From: an uncultured Oleiphilus sp.
GTDB taxonomy: Bacteria > Pseudomonadota > Gammaproteobacteria > Pseudomonadales > Oleiphilaceae
Assembly: GCA_913020495.1 (NCBI GenBank)
Contig: CAJWBJ010000021.1
Coordinates: 1-46,736, forward strand
Reading direction: 5' to 3'
Length of the DNA stretch: 46,736 bases
In this document: positions 8,701-18,367 of the stretch, one piece after another
Layout: each line of letters starts with the position of its first letter
Position numbering within the stretch: position 1 is the stretch's first letter
Notes under the pieces: model-generated
Databases searched by the model: none
What the model was told of the DNA's origin: nothing
What the model saw: only the letters and a program-made list of their open reading frames with translations
Position numbers and translations under genes: made by a program

Positions 8701-10425
8701 TTTTCTCAGGCTGATGCTTCAACCACCCGACAATATGGCGGCACCGGACTTGGTCTATCGATCACCCAACAGTTGATTAAAATGATGGGGGGAGAGATCT
8801 GGTTCGAAAGCGAAGAAAATGTAGGCAGCACCTTTCATTTCACCCTCACCTTCGCATATAGACAAAATTTAAAAAACACCAACCAACATGCCTCCAACGA
8901 GTTACTTAAAGACTTGCAGGCTCTGGTCATCGACGACAACAAGAGTACCCAAACAATTCTGACTGAAATGTTACTCAATTTAGGTTTCATCGTAGATACA
9001 GCCATATCGGGGGCTGAGGCTCTTGAGGCAGTGGATGCTTCCTATGAGCGGGATGAGCCCTATCAGGTTATTCTGGTTGACTGGAAAATGCCCAAGATGG
9101 ATGGTGTCGAAACAATCAAGACCATCAATAAACGCTATGGAGAATCAGCTGAAAAAATAGTTATCATTATGGTCACGGCATACAATACAGAGAAACTGTC
9201 TCAACAGTTTAAACAGGAATCGATCAGCGCCCTGCTAACCAAACCAGTCAATCCCTCGACCTTATTGAACACACTTATGGCGGCTCTCGGACCAAAGAGC
9301 ACCAAACATTCGTTATCAAACCCCAACTTATTTGAGCAGCGAGCGATGCAACAATTATCGGGCGCTCACATTTTATTAGTCGAAGATAATGAATTTAATC
9401 AGGAGCTCGCTACCGACTTACTCACTAGAGCAAAGATAAAGGTCACCGTCGCCAACAACGGTCTAGTTGCTCTGGATATATTGCAACAACAGAAATTTGA
9501 TGGCGTACTAATGGATGTACAAATGCCCGTAATGGACGGGCTAACAGCTACTCGTGAAATCCGCAAACTAACACAGTACCAAAACCTTCCGGTCATTGCG
9601 CTAACAGCAAACGTCATGCTCGCTGACAAACAACTTACGCTTGATAGCGGCATGAATGACTGTATTGGAAAGCCCATCGATATATCTAACTTTTATACAA
9701 CACTAGCCAAATGGATATCTCCAGCACCTTCCTCGCAATTATTGCTAGCTAATCACACGCCGACTTTTGAAGCATATATATTTCCCGAAATAGCGGGCAT
9801 TGATACAAGCAAAGGCTTGCAGCGCTTTAATCATGATCATGCTGTTTACCGAAAATTATTATTGAAATTTGTACAAAACCAAACTAATTTTATTGAAAGG
9901 TTCCACCAATCCCTACAACAAGAACATCATGAAGAGGCGGCTCGGATGATCCATACTCTTAAAGGCTTAGCCGGTACTATCTCTGCAGACATCATTTATA
10001 AAATCACGTCCTCTCTAGAAAGTTTATTAAGCAAAGGAGAACCTGCAGGCGAAATGATAAATGAATTGGAACAGCAATTAACGACGGTCCTCTCAGGCAT
10101 CAGGCAAGCAGAAACGGTGATGCAAAAGCAGTCTCCCGACCAGCTAGAGAATTCAACAAACGATGGCCTTCAAACAAAGGCTAAACAAGGTGAGATCCCC
10201 CCTTTATTAAATCAGTTGTCCGCCTTGCTAAAGAAGAATAGCGCAAACGCCGTGGATTTTATTGAATGCCACCAACAACATTTGGGTGAAGCATTACTTG
10301 GTCAGGACGGTGTAGAACTGATCAAGCTGGTCAGCGACTATGACTTTAAACATGCACTGTTATTAGTTCAGAAACTAACCAAAAGATTTAACTTAAATAC
10401 TCAGAGTGATTCCGATCATGAATGA
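5710..10425 (+). CDS. Hybrid sensor histidine kinase (Cache-like sensor, 3 PAS, HisKA-HATPase, 2 REC, HPt)
   Basis: An inner-membrane phosphorelay kinase of 1571 residues. TM1 is about residues 17-37, a periplasmic Cache-like sensor runs to about 350, and TM2 is about 355-375. Cytoplasmic PAS domains begin near 393 (FixL-like [14 protein letters not shown]), 518 and 685, with a coiled coil before the third. The HisKA phospho-acceptor is H832 ([10 protein letters not shown]). The HATPase has DTGIGIS and GGTGLGLSI. Receiver 1 carries D1124 ([11 protein letters not shown]), receiver 2 carries D1269 ([11 protein letters not shown]), and the HPt domain has H1415 ([12 protein letters not shown]). 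All relay residues are intact. The last codons overlap the next gene by 8 bases, so the downstream response regulator is co-translated and is the likely partner. The ligand cannot be told from the sequence. Confidence 0.9.
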   Translation: MPEEIVPPLLNRNVARISIPALGALLTSVIVVVWFILHNIELETRNQAVKSLETMVSFTNSSIREIWAEGHLLDAKIWANDPRLVQAVKKQLKNPKQGTPLSNSKALIEIREYFREKLKQHDAIGIFIIAPNFQNIASMRDANVGLTNPLVKHQQSLLRDVFDGQDKISHPILSDVPLRNKLGKLVNHYPTMFALSPIKDSYGNIIAALSIRIKPLQNFSRLAKLGRLGYSGETYLFSSKGKMLTESRFEPQLIDIGLLKPSQSSMLTIDIRNPGINLMQGLISKQSRELQPLTFMVQQALIKGTGKSTLAYNDYRGVPVLGAWLWDKELNMGFASEIDEDEVLLPYTRSRNVILSLLFGSLALALTLIVIIQHVSRKSALKLQQSELFLRAVMDNAADAIITITEHGIVTTFNDSAIKLFGYKAEEVIGNNVSMLMPEPDRSQHDHYLKHYMQGGPGKVIGVGRDIDGVCKDGSIVPFHLSVGETKHLNQKIFIGVLHDQTEFKRMLNRLQEKEDWYRSTFDNASVGIAKIAPDGQFIEINNRLCEIYQYSKEQFLNQHFNNLIPPNDENNLITSFNLLLSGDDFFNFNDVPNLRKDGSTASVNVTISVHRQEHSQTKYVSFMVEDISAQKQALADLQLRQKALKRSQKKAMDLMMETNNEKLRAEHALQELAESEQERTKLALAVEQSPASVVITDTQGIIEYVNPIFLKKTGYSLDEIIGKNNQILSSGHTPAKDYRALWKAITKGNKWTGEFHNRKKNGNLFWESTSIGPLRNSQGEITHYIAVKEDITERKKTELERAKERTRLKIAREEADAANKAKSEFLATMSHEIRTPMNSIIGMSHLALQTELNKQQRNYLEKVSISSENLLTIINDILDFSKIEAGQLSLESIEFEFHEVLNNLANLTSLKADEKELEYIFSVAPTMPEILIGDPLRLGQVLLNLVSNAIKFTGKGEVVVSSEVLSLNDTQVKAQFSVRDTGIGISPESQNKLFKAFSQADASTTRQYGGTGLGLSITQQLIKMMGGEIWFESEENVGSTFHFTLTFAYRQNLKNTNQHASNELLKDLQALVIDDNKSTQTILTEMLLNLGFIVDTAISGAEALEAVDASYERDEPYQVILVDWKMPKMDGVETIKTINKRYGESAEKIVIIMVTAYNTEKLSQQFKQESISALLTKPVNPSTLLNTLMAALGPKSTKHSLSNPNLFEQRAMQQLSGAHILLVEDNEFNQELATDLLTRAKIKVTVANNGLVALDILQQQKFDGVLMDVQMPVMDGLTATREIRKLTQYQNLPVIALTANVMLADKQLTLDSGMNDCIGKPIDISNFYTTLAKWISPAPSSQLLLANHTPTFEAYIFPEIAGIDTSKGLQRFNHDHAVYRKLLLKFVQNQTNFIERFHQSLQQEHHEEAARMIHTLKGLAGTISADIIYKITSSLESLLSKGEPAGEMINELEQQLTTVLSGIRQAETVMQKQSPDQLENSTNDGLQTKAKQGEIPPLLNQLSALLKKNSANAVDFIECHQQHLGEALLGQDGVELIKLVSDYDFKHALLLVQKLTKRFNLNTQSDSDHE

Positions 10426-11554
10426 TACAAAATACAAGGTATTAGTCGTTGATGACCTACCAGAAAATATTAGAGTGTTGGCCGATGCACTGAAAAGTGA
10501 GTACGAGGTCAGCGTTGCTCCCTCGGGAGCGCGGGCACTGGAAATCATCGACTCTGACGAGAAACCAGATATCGTTTTACTTGATGTAATGATGCCCGGT
10601 ATGGATGGTTATGAAGTCTGCAAACAGATTAGAGAAGACCAGAGTAATCAGTTTGTGCCGGTCGTTTTTGTCTCCGCTGCAGACACGCTTGAAGAAAAAC
10701 TCAAGGGTTACGAAGCTGGCGCCAGCGATTATGTTGTCAAACCTTTCTCCGTTGATGAAATACTCAATAAAGTTAAGCTGTTAATTGAAAGTATCAAGGT
10801 CACGAAACAACTGAAAACAGATGTTAACTACGCAACCAAGACAGCCATGACAGCGCTGACCAGTGCTGGCGAAATGGGACAAGTCATCGACTTTTTTCGA
10901 AGAAGCTTTACCTGCCACTCTTTGGAAGACATGGCCGATTTATTACTCAATAATCTGGATAACAGCCAGCTTAACAGTGTGGTATTGCTCCACACCCAGA
11001 TACAAAAAATTTATAAAGCCCTGGGTGCACCCGTCAGCCCCTTGGAGATTGCAGTGATTGACAAATTGAAGGCTGAAGACACTATTTATGATTTTGGTAA
11101 ACGAACCATTATCAACTACCCTGGCATATCCTTATTAATAAAAAATATGCCCCTCGATGACGCCGAACTGTATGGCCGAATAAAAGATAATATCGCCTTG
11201 CTGGTAGAAGGTGCTAGCGTGCGAATTAGTGGCATAGAAACAGAAAGAAAGGCGCGCGAAAAACAACTCGCTTTAAATAACCTGATAGGCGTTACGGAAA
11301 AAGCACTTTACGACCTGGACAAGCGTCAGAAACAGCAACGCCTCACTAGCGAGTCGATCATGCTACAGTTACAGGAAGAATTAGTTGGCTCATTTGTTAC
11401 GCTGGCTTTAGACGAAGATCAAGAAGACAAACTTCTCGATTTAGTCAGCACCGCAGCAGAGAAAGAACAGGATAACTTCGAACAAGGTAGGCTCACCGAC
11501 CAGAATTTAGCCGAGATATTAAAACTCTTGCAACACTCTTCCAATACAGACTAG
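10418..11554 (+). CDS. Response regulator with uncharacterised C-terminal output domain
   Basis: A cytosolic protein of 378 residues. The receiver (about 1-125) has VLVVDDLPENIRVL, the phospho-acceptor in VLLDVMMPGMDGYE and the conserved Lys in VVKPFS. The remaining 250 residues contain no HTH, GGDEF, EAL or HD motif. They include a conserved-looking part (YDFGKRTIINYPGISLLIKN, then a helical LYGRIKDNIALLVEGA) and a long charged helical tail. I do not recognise a named domain; a sensor-like or protein-interaction module is possible. The true start is the ATG at 10418, 8 bases inside the kinase gene, rather than the GTG at 10406. It probably accepts phosphate from the preceding kinase's HPt. 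Confidence 0.8.
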   Translation: MNDTKYKVLVVDDLPENIRVLADALKSEYEVSVAPSGARALEIIDSDEKPDIVLLDVMMPGMDGYEVCKQIREDQSNQFVPVVFVSAADTLEEKLKGYEAGASDYVVKPFSVDEILNKVKLLIESIKVTKQLKTDVNYATKTAMTALTSAGEMGQVIDFFRRSFTCHSLEDMADLLLNNLDNSQLNSVVLLHTQIQKIYKALGAPVSPLEIAVIDKLKAEDTIYDFGKRTIINYPGISLLIKNMPLDDAELYGRIKDNIALLVEGASVRISGIETERKAREKQLALNNLIGVTEKALYDLDKRQKQQRLTSESIMLQLQEELVGSFVTLALDEDQEDKLLDLVSTAAEKEQDNFEQGRLTDQNLAEILKLLQHSSNTD

Positions 11555-11963
11555 CAATAATAAATCTATCATTATGAACAGTCTATTAAAGTCCATTCTA
11601 CTTCTACAACCAGTGAAGCAAAGCAACTTCTCTAAAGTGACATTACATTCTGCATGGCATTCGTTGATACTACCGTGGAAACCAATCAAGCAGGGTCGCT
11701 TTATAAGCAGAAGTTATTCATAACTACGACAACAATAGCTCTAGACCTAATACAGGTCTCACTACCCAAACGCTGAGCACTTCTTGAACTCATTTTCTGA
11801 GAATGATGAAACTTAATATAGAAAATATACCACTATCAACAAATTAAATGTCAGCAGACTCATAGTGGCGACATTCAATATTGTGACTTATGATAACTAT
11901 GAGGGTAACTGAGTCCTAACAATGCTTAATTGAAGAAATACGGCGTTAAGGAGGCGATAGTCA
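11555..11963. other. Intergenic region upstream of the HD-GYP gene
   Basis: A 409-base gap with no open frame of note. A small hairpin AGACCT/AGGTCT with loop AATAC lies at 11743-11759 without a T-run. A strong ribosome binding site AAGGAGG (11948-11954) ends the region. The length suggests that the next gene has its own promoter, but I cannot place one with confidence. Confidence 0.4.
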
Positions 11964-12998
11964 ATGACATATGATACTAAAAAAATCACCATTCTTGTGG
12001 TAGATGATACTCCGGAAAACATTGAAGTACTCGACAGTATACTAAGCTCTCAATACTGCGTAAAAGTTGCCTTAAGTGGCGAACGGGCACTAGAGTTAGT
12101 TGATACAGGCCCTCTGCCAGATATGATACTGTTAGACATCATGATGCCAGACATGGATGGTTATGAAGTTATCAGTCACTTACAGTCTAATCCTGCCATG
12201 GCAAATATTCCGGTGATATTTATCACCGGCAAATCAGATGCTGCCGATGAAGAAAAGGGCCTAAAACTGGGAGCGGTTGACTATATTACAAAACCCGTAA
12301 GTCCATCGATTGTACGTGCTCGAGTCAAAACACATCTCGCCTTATATAACCAAAACCGTGAATTAGACAAAAAAGTAAAAGAGCGAACACAGCAACTAAA
12401 AATAGCAAAGCTTGAAGTTATTAGCTGTCTTGGACGAGCCGCTGAATTTAAAGATAACGAAACAGGCATGCATGTAATTCGCATGAGTTACTATAGCCGA
12501 ATAATAGCAAACTCACTTAAACTCAACAGCGAGTGGGTGGATATGCTATATAACGCCGCCCCTATGCATGATATTGGTAAAATTGGCATCCCTGATCACA
12601 TCCTGCTGAAACCAGGAAAACTCGATAATGATGAGTGGGAGGTCATGAAGAAACATGTAAGTTATGGCGTCGAAATTCTCGAAGGTCACGAATCAGACCT
12701 CTTAATAATGGCCAAGGAAATAGCAAAGAGCCATCATGAAAAATTTGATGGCACAGGTTACCCCAATGGCCTAGTTGGCGAAAACATTCCTCTATCGGGT
12801 CGTATTGTCGCAATCTCTGATGTTTTTGACGCACTAACTTCTGAACGCCCCTATAAAAAAGCCTGGAGTACTAAAAAAGCAGTGGCTCTCATTGAAGAAG
12901 GCGCAGGCAAACATTTTGACCCACACTTGGTTGAAGCTTTCAGAAACTGCTTACCCGAAATTCTGGCTATCAAAGAGCGTTATAGTGAAGAGCTATAA
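11964..12998 (+). CDS. REC-HD-GYP cyclic-di-GMP phosphodiesterase (RpfG-like)
   Basis: A cytosolic enzyme of 344 residues that hydrolyses c-di-GMP when its receiver is phosphorylated. The receiver is about residues 1-125, with D58 as phospho-acceptor (LLDIMMPDMDG) and Lys in ITKPVS; a short helix joins it to the HD-GYP domain. The catalytic HD pair is H202-D203 (MHDIGKIGIPD), followed by SHHEKFDGTGYPNG with the GYP triad at 265-267. The metal residues I can check are present, so it should be active. The start has an almost ideal AAGGAGG site. It sits between two hybrid kinases, either of which could phosphorylate it. Confidence 0.92.
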   Translation: MTYDTKKITILVVDDTPENIEVLDSILSSQYCVKVALSGERALELVDTGPLPDMILLDIMMPDMDGYEVISHLQSNPAMANIPVIFITGKSDAADEEKGLKLGAVDYITKPVSPSIVRARVKTHLALYNQNRELDKKVKERTQQLKIAKLEVISCLGRAAEFKDNETGMHVIRMSYYSRIIANSLKLNSEWVDMLYNAAPMHDIGKIGIPDHILLKPGKLDNDEWEVMKKHVSYGVEILEGHESDLLIMAKEIAKSHHEKFDGTGYPNGLVGENIPLSGRIVAISDVFDALTSERPYKKAWSTKKAVALIEEGAGKHFDPHLVEAFRNCLPEILAIKERYSEEL

Positions 12999-13272
12999 AC
13001 ACCAGCAAAACAAAAAAACATAGATCATAAACAGTTCACCAGTAAAGGCGGGCTTAATACTTGCTACCCGTAGATAGAAGCCCTCTTAAATAGCTAATTG
13101 AACTTCATGTAAATAACATCTTAAAACGCTAACTCTGCCTCCATTCACGTAAAAACCGAATAAAACTAAAACTCATTCCTTTATAAAAGATCCATATTAG
13201 CAAGAGTGGTTTTTATATGTTTATTTGCTATAACTATACACAATAAAGCATCGTAAATAGGCCAATAATATT

Positions 13273-16128
13273 ATGGGAATAATTGCAGATTTTTTTAGTA
13301 CGTTGTTTGATCCTTCAATGCCGCCTCATGGCCATTGCTACCTTTGGAATGATGATCTGGTATTACTGCATGTTATCAGTGACTCTGTCATTTTTTTATC
13401 CTATCTTTCTATCCCTATCGCACTGACTTATTTCGTTTACAAGCGTAAAGACCTCGCATTTAGTCATGTCATCCTGCTTTTTGGGGTATTTATTTTAGCA
13501 TGCAGCGCAACTCATGCCATGTCGATTTACAACGTATGGAATGGGGCTTATTGGTTAAGTGGTGCCATTAAAGCAATAACCGCCGTCGCCTCTTTGGCCA
13601 CCGCAGTCATTGTTTGGCCATTGATCCCAAAAGCATTAGCAATACCAAATACTAATGACCTCATCACACTCAACAACGCGCTAGCACTCGAGATATCTGA
13701 AAAAGAACAAGCAAAAAATGATGCGGAAAAATCGCAACATCTTGCTGAAAAGTCACGAGAGCAAGCAGCACAATCGGAGAAAATATCTGAAGCAGCAAAT
13801 CAAGCTAAAAGTACTTTCCTCGCCAACATGTCTCACGAAATTCGTACCCCGATGAATGCCGTTATAGGCATGACACAGTTAATGCAACAGTCCGAGTTAA
13901 CGAACAAGCAGCAAAACTACCTTAATAAAATAGATTGTTCAGCTCAGTCACTACTCAACATTATTAACGACATTCTGGATTTCTCAAAAGTCGAAGCAGG
14001 AGAATTGGATATGGAAAACATTCCTTTCCAATTGGATGAGGTATTAGCCAGAGTCGCCAATATTGTCGGCATTAAAGCCCAGGAAAAAGGCTTGGAATTT
14101 CTGTTTAGAATTGATCCACTTACCCCTAATTCATTAATCGGTGACCCTTCTCGTTTAAGTCAGATACTCATCAACCTAGCAGGTAACGCTACCAAATTTA
14201 CTGAGCAAGGCGAAATTGAAATTTCAATCAAGCCTGTACCCTTATCTTTGCCCTTAGAACGTAAGCAAAGTAATGGTACTGAAACTGAAAGATATGCTCC
14301 CACCCTAACAGATCAGGTAAGGATTGAGTTTTCACTCCGTGACACCGGGATTGGTCTCACTCAATCTCAGCAGGAAGGTTTGTTTAAACCCTTCATACAA
14401 GCAGATAGCTCTACAACACGAGAATATGGAGGGACTGGTTTAGGCTTGGCTATATGTAAACAACTAGTGCAATTAATGGGAGGAGAAATCAGCATCCGCA
14501 GCCAAGCCAATGAAGGAAGTATATTTTTATTTACCGCCTTATTTGAAACTGCTTCCTCTTTGGCCGCACCTAAAGTAGGCGACACATCAAAAGAAAAGAG
14601 CCTTGAGGCACTGAAAGGAATGCCAGTATTAGTGGTGGATGATAACTCGGCTGCCCGACAAATACTAAACGAGATAATTACCTCTTTCGGGTGCAAGGTG
14701 TCTACCGCAAATAGTGGTGAGCAAGCCCTCAGAATGATCGATACTGCAGGTAACAATGACACACCGTTCAGTTTACTGATTCTGGATTATAAAATGCCGG
14801 GGCTGAACGGTTTACAAGTAGCGAGCCAAGTCAGAGCCGATAATAACATCCCCCGATCAACCAATATTATTATGGTTAGCGCCCTGCAACCAAATGAGAT
14901 TTTCGACGATGAAAACAAAGCAGTAGTTGATGGATTTATTTCCAAACCGATTACATCTTCCACACTACACGATACGATTATGAGCGGAATGGGTTTCGCA
15001 ACACATTTTCACTTAAATACAGCATTAAAGAAAATTTCCCGCTCTGAGGCCGCCGCCAAGTTATCTGGCGCGAGAATTTTGCTAGTAGAAGACAATGAAT
15101 TCAACCAAGAAGTAGCACGAGACCTATTAGAAAATGCACACATGGAAGTAGATATCGCAACCAACGGGAAGGAAGCACTAAACATGCTAGATGATAAATA
15201 TGACTGCGTATTAATGGATATTCAGATGCCAGTCATGGATGGTTATGAGGCCACACGAACACTGCGACAAAATAAACGTTTCAAAAATTTACCCATCATA
15301 GCCATGACAGCCAATGCGATGGTTGGCGATCAAGAAAAATGTTTGGCTGCGGGTATGAATGCCTATATTTCAAAACCTATCAAGGTGATGGAAATGTTTT
15401 CAACTATGGCACAGTGGGTCACGGCTTCACATTCACCGCAAGACATTAAAAGCCAAACTCATCAAAGCTTAGCGGAACCCGGTGCCACTCCAGATACATC
15501 GGCTTTACTACCGGATATTACAAGTATTGATATAAAATCCGGTCTCGAACATTTTGAAGGCGACCGAAAGCATTACCGAAATTTGCTAGTCTTATTTTAC
15601 AACAATCAAAAAAACTTCTCGGTCAAATTTCGGGCAGCCTTGGCTAACCAAGATCATCAGACAACAGTTCTTGAAGCGCATACTCTCAAAAGTGTGGCAG
15701 GCACCATGGGGATTGATGTCTTAGCAGATGCAGCTCAAGAACTGGAGTTAGCTTGTAATCAATCAAGTGATCAAAGTGTAGAGTATGAAGTAATAGAGGC
15801 CAAGTTAACGCTTATTGAATCAATATTGGGCCCTATAATAGAAGAGCTAAAACCATTCGTATCAAAAGAATCCAGGCCCATTGAGCAGGCACTTGTTAAC
15901 AATGAAAAAGAGCTATTAAGTGACTATCAACAATTAGCACAACTACTAACCGAAGGTAATACCGACTCAAGAAAAGTAATCGATACCATTAACCAGAAAG
16001 CAACCACCAAGATCCAGTCGTTAATTGAAATGAAAACCTTAACAAATCAAATCTATAACTATGATTTTGAGAGCGCTAGTCTCACCTTGAATACCCTACT
16101 TGAGCACTTAAATATAGAGCTTGATTAA
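13273..16128 (+). CDS. Hybrid histidine kinase with ETR1-like ethylene-binding membrane domain
   Basis: A kinase of 951 residues. Residues 29-125 form three membrane helices matching the ethylene-binding domain of plant ETR1: SDSVIFLSYLSIP aligns with ISDFFIAIAYFSIP, and FGVFILACSATH with FGAFIVLCGATH. The ETR1 residues D25, Y32, C65 and H69 correspond to D37, Y44, C77 and H81 here with no gaps (offset +12); the Cys and His bind Cu(I) in ETR1. Then come a coiled coil (140-175), HisKA with H188 ([10 protein letters not shown]), a HATPase (DTGIGLT, GGTGLGL), receiver 1 with D505 (ILDYKMPGLNG), receiver 2 with D649 (LMDIQMPVMDG) and an HPt with H803 (EAHTLKSVAGTM). The domain could sense ethylene or another small ligand. 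The preceding HD-GYP protein is a candidate output. Confidence 0.9.
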   Translation: MGIIADFFSTLFDPSMPPHGHCYLWNDDLVLLHVISDSVIFLSYLSIPIALTYFVYKRKDLAFSHVILLFGVFILACSATHAMSIYNVWNGAYWLSGAIKAITAVASLATAVIVWPLIPKALAIPNTNDLITLNNALALEISEKEQAKNDAEKSQHLAEKSREQAAQSEKISEAANQAKSTFLANMSHEIRTPMNAVIGMTQLMQQSELTNKQQNYLNKIDCSAQSLLNIINDILDFSKVEAGELDMENIPFQLDEVLARVANIVGIKAQEKGLEFLFRIDPLTPNSLIGDPSRLSQILINLAGNATKFTEQGEIEISIKPVPLSLPLERKQSNGTETERYAPTLTDQVRIEFSLRDTGIGLTQSQQEGLFKPFIQADSSTTREYGGTGLGLAICKQLVQLMGGEISIRSQANEGSIFLFTALFETASSLAAPKVGDTSKEKSLEALKGMPVLVVDDNSAARQILNEIITSFGCKVSTANSGEQALRMIDTAGNNDTPFSLLILDYKMPGLNGLQVASQVRADNNIPRSTNIIMVSALQPNEIFDDENKAVVDGFISKPITSSTLHDTIMSGMGFATHFHLNTALKKISRSEAAAKLSGARILLVEDNEFNQEVARDLLENAHMEVDIATNGKEALNMLDDKYDCVLMDIQMPVMDGYEATRTLRQNKRFKNLPIIAMTANAMVGDQEKCLAAGMNAYISKPIKVMEMFSTMAQWVTASHSPQDIKSQTHQSLAEPGATPDTSALLPDITSIDIKSGLEHFEGDRKHYRNLLVLFYNNQKNFSVKFRAALANQDHQTTVLEAHTLKSVAGTMGIDVLADAAQELELACNQSSDQSVEYEVIEAKLTLIESILGPIIEELKPFVSKESRPIEQALVNNEKELLSDYQQLAQLLTEGNTDSRKVIDTINQKATTKIQSLIEMKTLTNQIYNYDFESASLTLNTLLEHLNIELD

Positions 16129-16152
16129 ACCTGGCATATCTATGCTAGCCCA

Positions 16153-16188
16153 GCCCTATTCGTTCAATTGAACGGATAGGGCCTTTAT
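16153..16188 (+). terminator. Hairpin terminator after the ethylene-receptor-like kinase
   Basis: A 15-bp stem with one mismatch (GCCCTATTCGTTCAA pairing with TTGAACGGATAGGGC, 16153-16182) is followed by CTTTATTA. The stem is strong but the T-tract is weak. Confidence 0.65.
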
Positions 16189-16424
16189 TAATATTCGCAC
16201 AAGTAGGGTGTAACACAAGTACTCTAAAAGCACTTAAGGCCATCACATAAGGCCTAAAACGGCCTTGAATTCATAGTCGTATTATCCTGCGAATAGACTA
16301 TCAAGCGAACTTTTAAAAGCAATGCAAAGAACTCGGGACAGCAATGGCTTGTGCCTTAGGTGAAGGCGTCATATAGTGGGGCTTATTCAGGAAACCACAC
16401 TTAAAATGGAAGCTATACTCAATA

Positions 16425-17285
16425 ATGAAAAAACAAATACACTCAAATATCACACAACTGTGTACACTCATTTTGTCGGCGTTATTACTTAGCGCCTGTG
16501 CAACAACCACTTACTCAAAAAAAGCAACTCAGCTTTATGTTTTTAACTGCGGCAATATTGAAGTACGTGATTTATCAATTTTCACCCCTGGAACGAATAC
16601 AGGTAAAGTAAAGCAAATGACGGATAGCTGTTATTTGATTAAACATGAAAAAGGCATGTTATTTTGGGACACCGGTTTAAATGACTCTTTAGGCCCTAAA
16701 GGCGTCGATGCATGGGAAGGTAAATTTCACCTAAGTGTTAGCAACCCACTTTCAACCCAGTTAAATGAAATAAACGTAAAGCCATCTGACATTGATTTCT
16801 TAGGCATTTCTCATTTCCATGGTGACCATACAGGCAATGCCAATTTGTTCACTCAATCAGCTTTAATTATTCAACAGGAAGAATATGATGCTGCCTTTGG
16901 TGATGACCCAAGCAAAGCAGGTTTTGATGCAAGCAGTTATAAAGATCTGGATAAGTCTAAAATTAAAATAATTTCAGGTGACTTGGATGTATTTGGAGAT
17001 GGTACTGTTGTCATCAAACGGGCCATTGGCCACACTCCAGGGCATCAGGTTTTATTTGTTGATTTAGACGAATCAGGCCCCATTGTATTATCAGGTGATT
17101 TGTATCATTTTACTGATAACCGAACTCATAAGAGAGTGCCCTCTTTCAACTTTGATAAAGGTCAAACACTTGAAGCAATGGAGCAGATTGAAGCTTTTGT
17201 AAACCAGAAAAAAGCACGTCTCTGGATTCAACACGACCTTGAACAAAACAAAGCAATTAAGCACTCACCCGCTTATTATCAATAA
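16425..17285 (+). CDS. Metallo-beta-lactamase-fold lipoprotein, AHL-lactonase-like
   Basis: A lipoprotein of 286 residues. The signal peptide ends in the lipobox LSAC with C25; the next residue is Ala, not Asp, which favours outer-membrane sorting. The metal site is complete: H130-F-H132-G-D134-H135 (SHFHGDHTGN), H207 in GHTPGHQ, D225 in LSGDLYH, and a final His in WIQHDLEQN. The layout, with an early VFNCG and WDTGLND, resembles N-acyl-homoserine lactonases (AiiA/AttM group), which open the lactone ring of quorum signals. A periplasmic or surface position would let it act on incoming signals. Other lactones are equally possible. It begins a co-oriented row with the FKBP isomerase (55-base gap). 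Confidence 0.8.
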   Translation: MKKQIHSNITQLCTLILSALLLSACATTTYSKKATQLYVFNCGNIEVRDLSIFTPGTNTGKVKQMTDSCYLIKHEKGMLFWDTGLNDSLGPKGVDAWEGKFHLSVSNPLSTQLNEINVKPSDIDFLGISHFHGDHTGNANLFTQSALIIQQEEYDAAFGDDPSKAGFDASSYKDLDKSKIKIISGDLDVFGDGTVVIKRAIGHTPGHQVLFVDLDESGPIVLSGDLYHFTDNRTHKRVPSFNFDKGQTLEAMEQIEAFVNQKKARLWIQHDLEQNKAIKHSPAYYQ

Positions 17286-17340
17286 ATAAAAAGACCATAA
17301 TTAGCAAGCAACAGAGCTTGCTCAACTTAAGGAAAATCTT

Positions 17341-17817
17341 GTGTTAAAAATCGTTCTAACTGTTATTGTCATTGCCGTAGCAATATTTGTAGTCATGCGC
17401 TCATCAAGTAATAAAAAAGAAGCGGCTGTAAACATTCAAATAGGTGTAGATTTTCTCACCAGCAACAAGACTCAAGAGGGCGTAAAAACCACCGAGTCAG
17501 GTTTACAATATAAAGTTTTAACCGCAGGTTCTGGAGAAATACATCCAACAGCAAGTGATAGCGTTAAAGTTCACTATCATGGCACACTAACAGACGGCAC
17601 GGTATTTGACAGTTCTGTTGCTCGTGGTCAACCTATTTCTTTTGGTTTAAATCAAGTCATTAAAGGCTGGACAGAAGGCCTTCAACTTATGGTGGTGGGT
17701 GAAAAAACACGCCTCTTTATTCCTAGCGATTTAGGCTATGGTAATCGTGCTTCAGGCCCGATACCCGCAGGCTCCACTCTGATATTTGATGTCGAATTAC
17801 TAGGCATTAATGAATAA
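17341..17817 (+). CDS. FKBP-type peptidyl-prolyl isomerase, membrane-anchored
   Basis: A protein of 158 residues that speeds cis-trans isomerisation of prolyl bonds. The N-terminus is one hydrophobic helix ([18 protein letters not shown]) without a clear cleavage site, so it is probably anchored with the domain in the periplasm. The FKBP domain covers about 60-157: [50 protein letters not shown], with the active-site aromatic residues typical of the FklB/FkpA group. It starts with GTG after AAGGAAA. A small hairpin (AGCAAGC/GCTTGCT, 17303-17322) lies between it and the lactonase-like gene, so the two may share a transcript. Confidence 0.88.
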   Translation: MLKIVLTVIVIAVAIFVVMRSSSNKKEAAVNIQIGVDFLTSNKTQEGVKTTESGLQYKVLTAGSGEIHPTASDSVKVHYHGTLTDGTVFDSSVARGQPISFGLNQVIKGWTEGLQLMVVGEKTRLFIPSDLGYGNRASGPIPAGSTLIFDVELLGINE

Positions 17818-17837
17818 CACGCTATATTGTTTACTAA

Positions 17838-18227
<390 letters not shown>

Positions 18228-18250
18228 TTAAGTCTAACGATTCAAAAAAT

Positions 18251-18281
18251 GATACTGTTTGAATTAAACTTAAGCAGTATC
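18251..18281 (+). terminator. Weak stem-loop after glnK
   Basis: GATACTG pairs with CAGTATC around a 17-base loop containing a second short pairing (GTTT/AAAC). No T-run follows, so it is a possible but weak terminator. Confidence 0.35.
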
Positions 18282-18367
18282 AAGCTCCAATAATTCAATA
18301 CATTGCTACCCTTCTGAAAGAATTCAAATATCTAATTAAATATACACGTACTCATAAGGATAAATCT

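Noticed and set aside
16153..16182. CGTTCAATTGAACG palindrome as a TetR operator
   Set aside because: It is the tip of a longer terminator stem directly after a stop codon.
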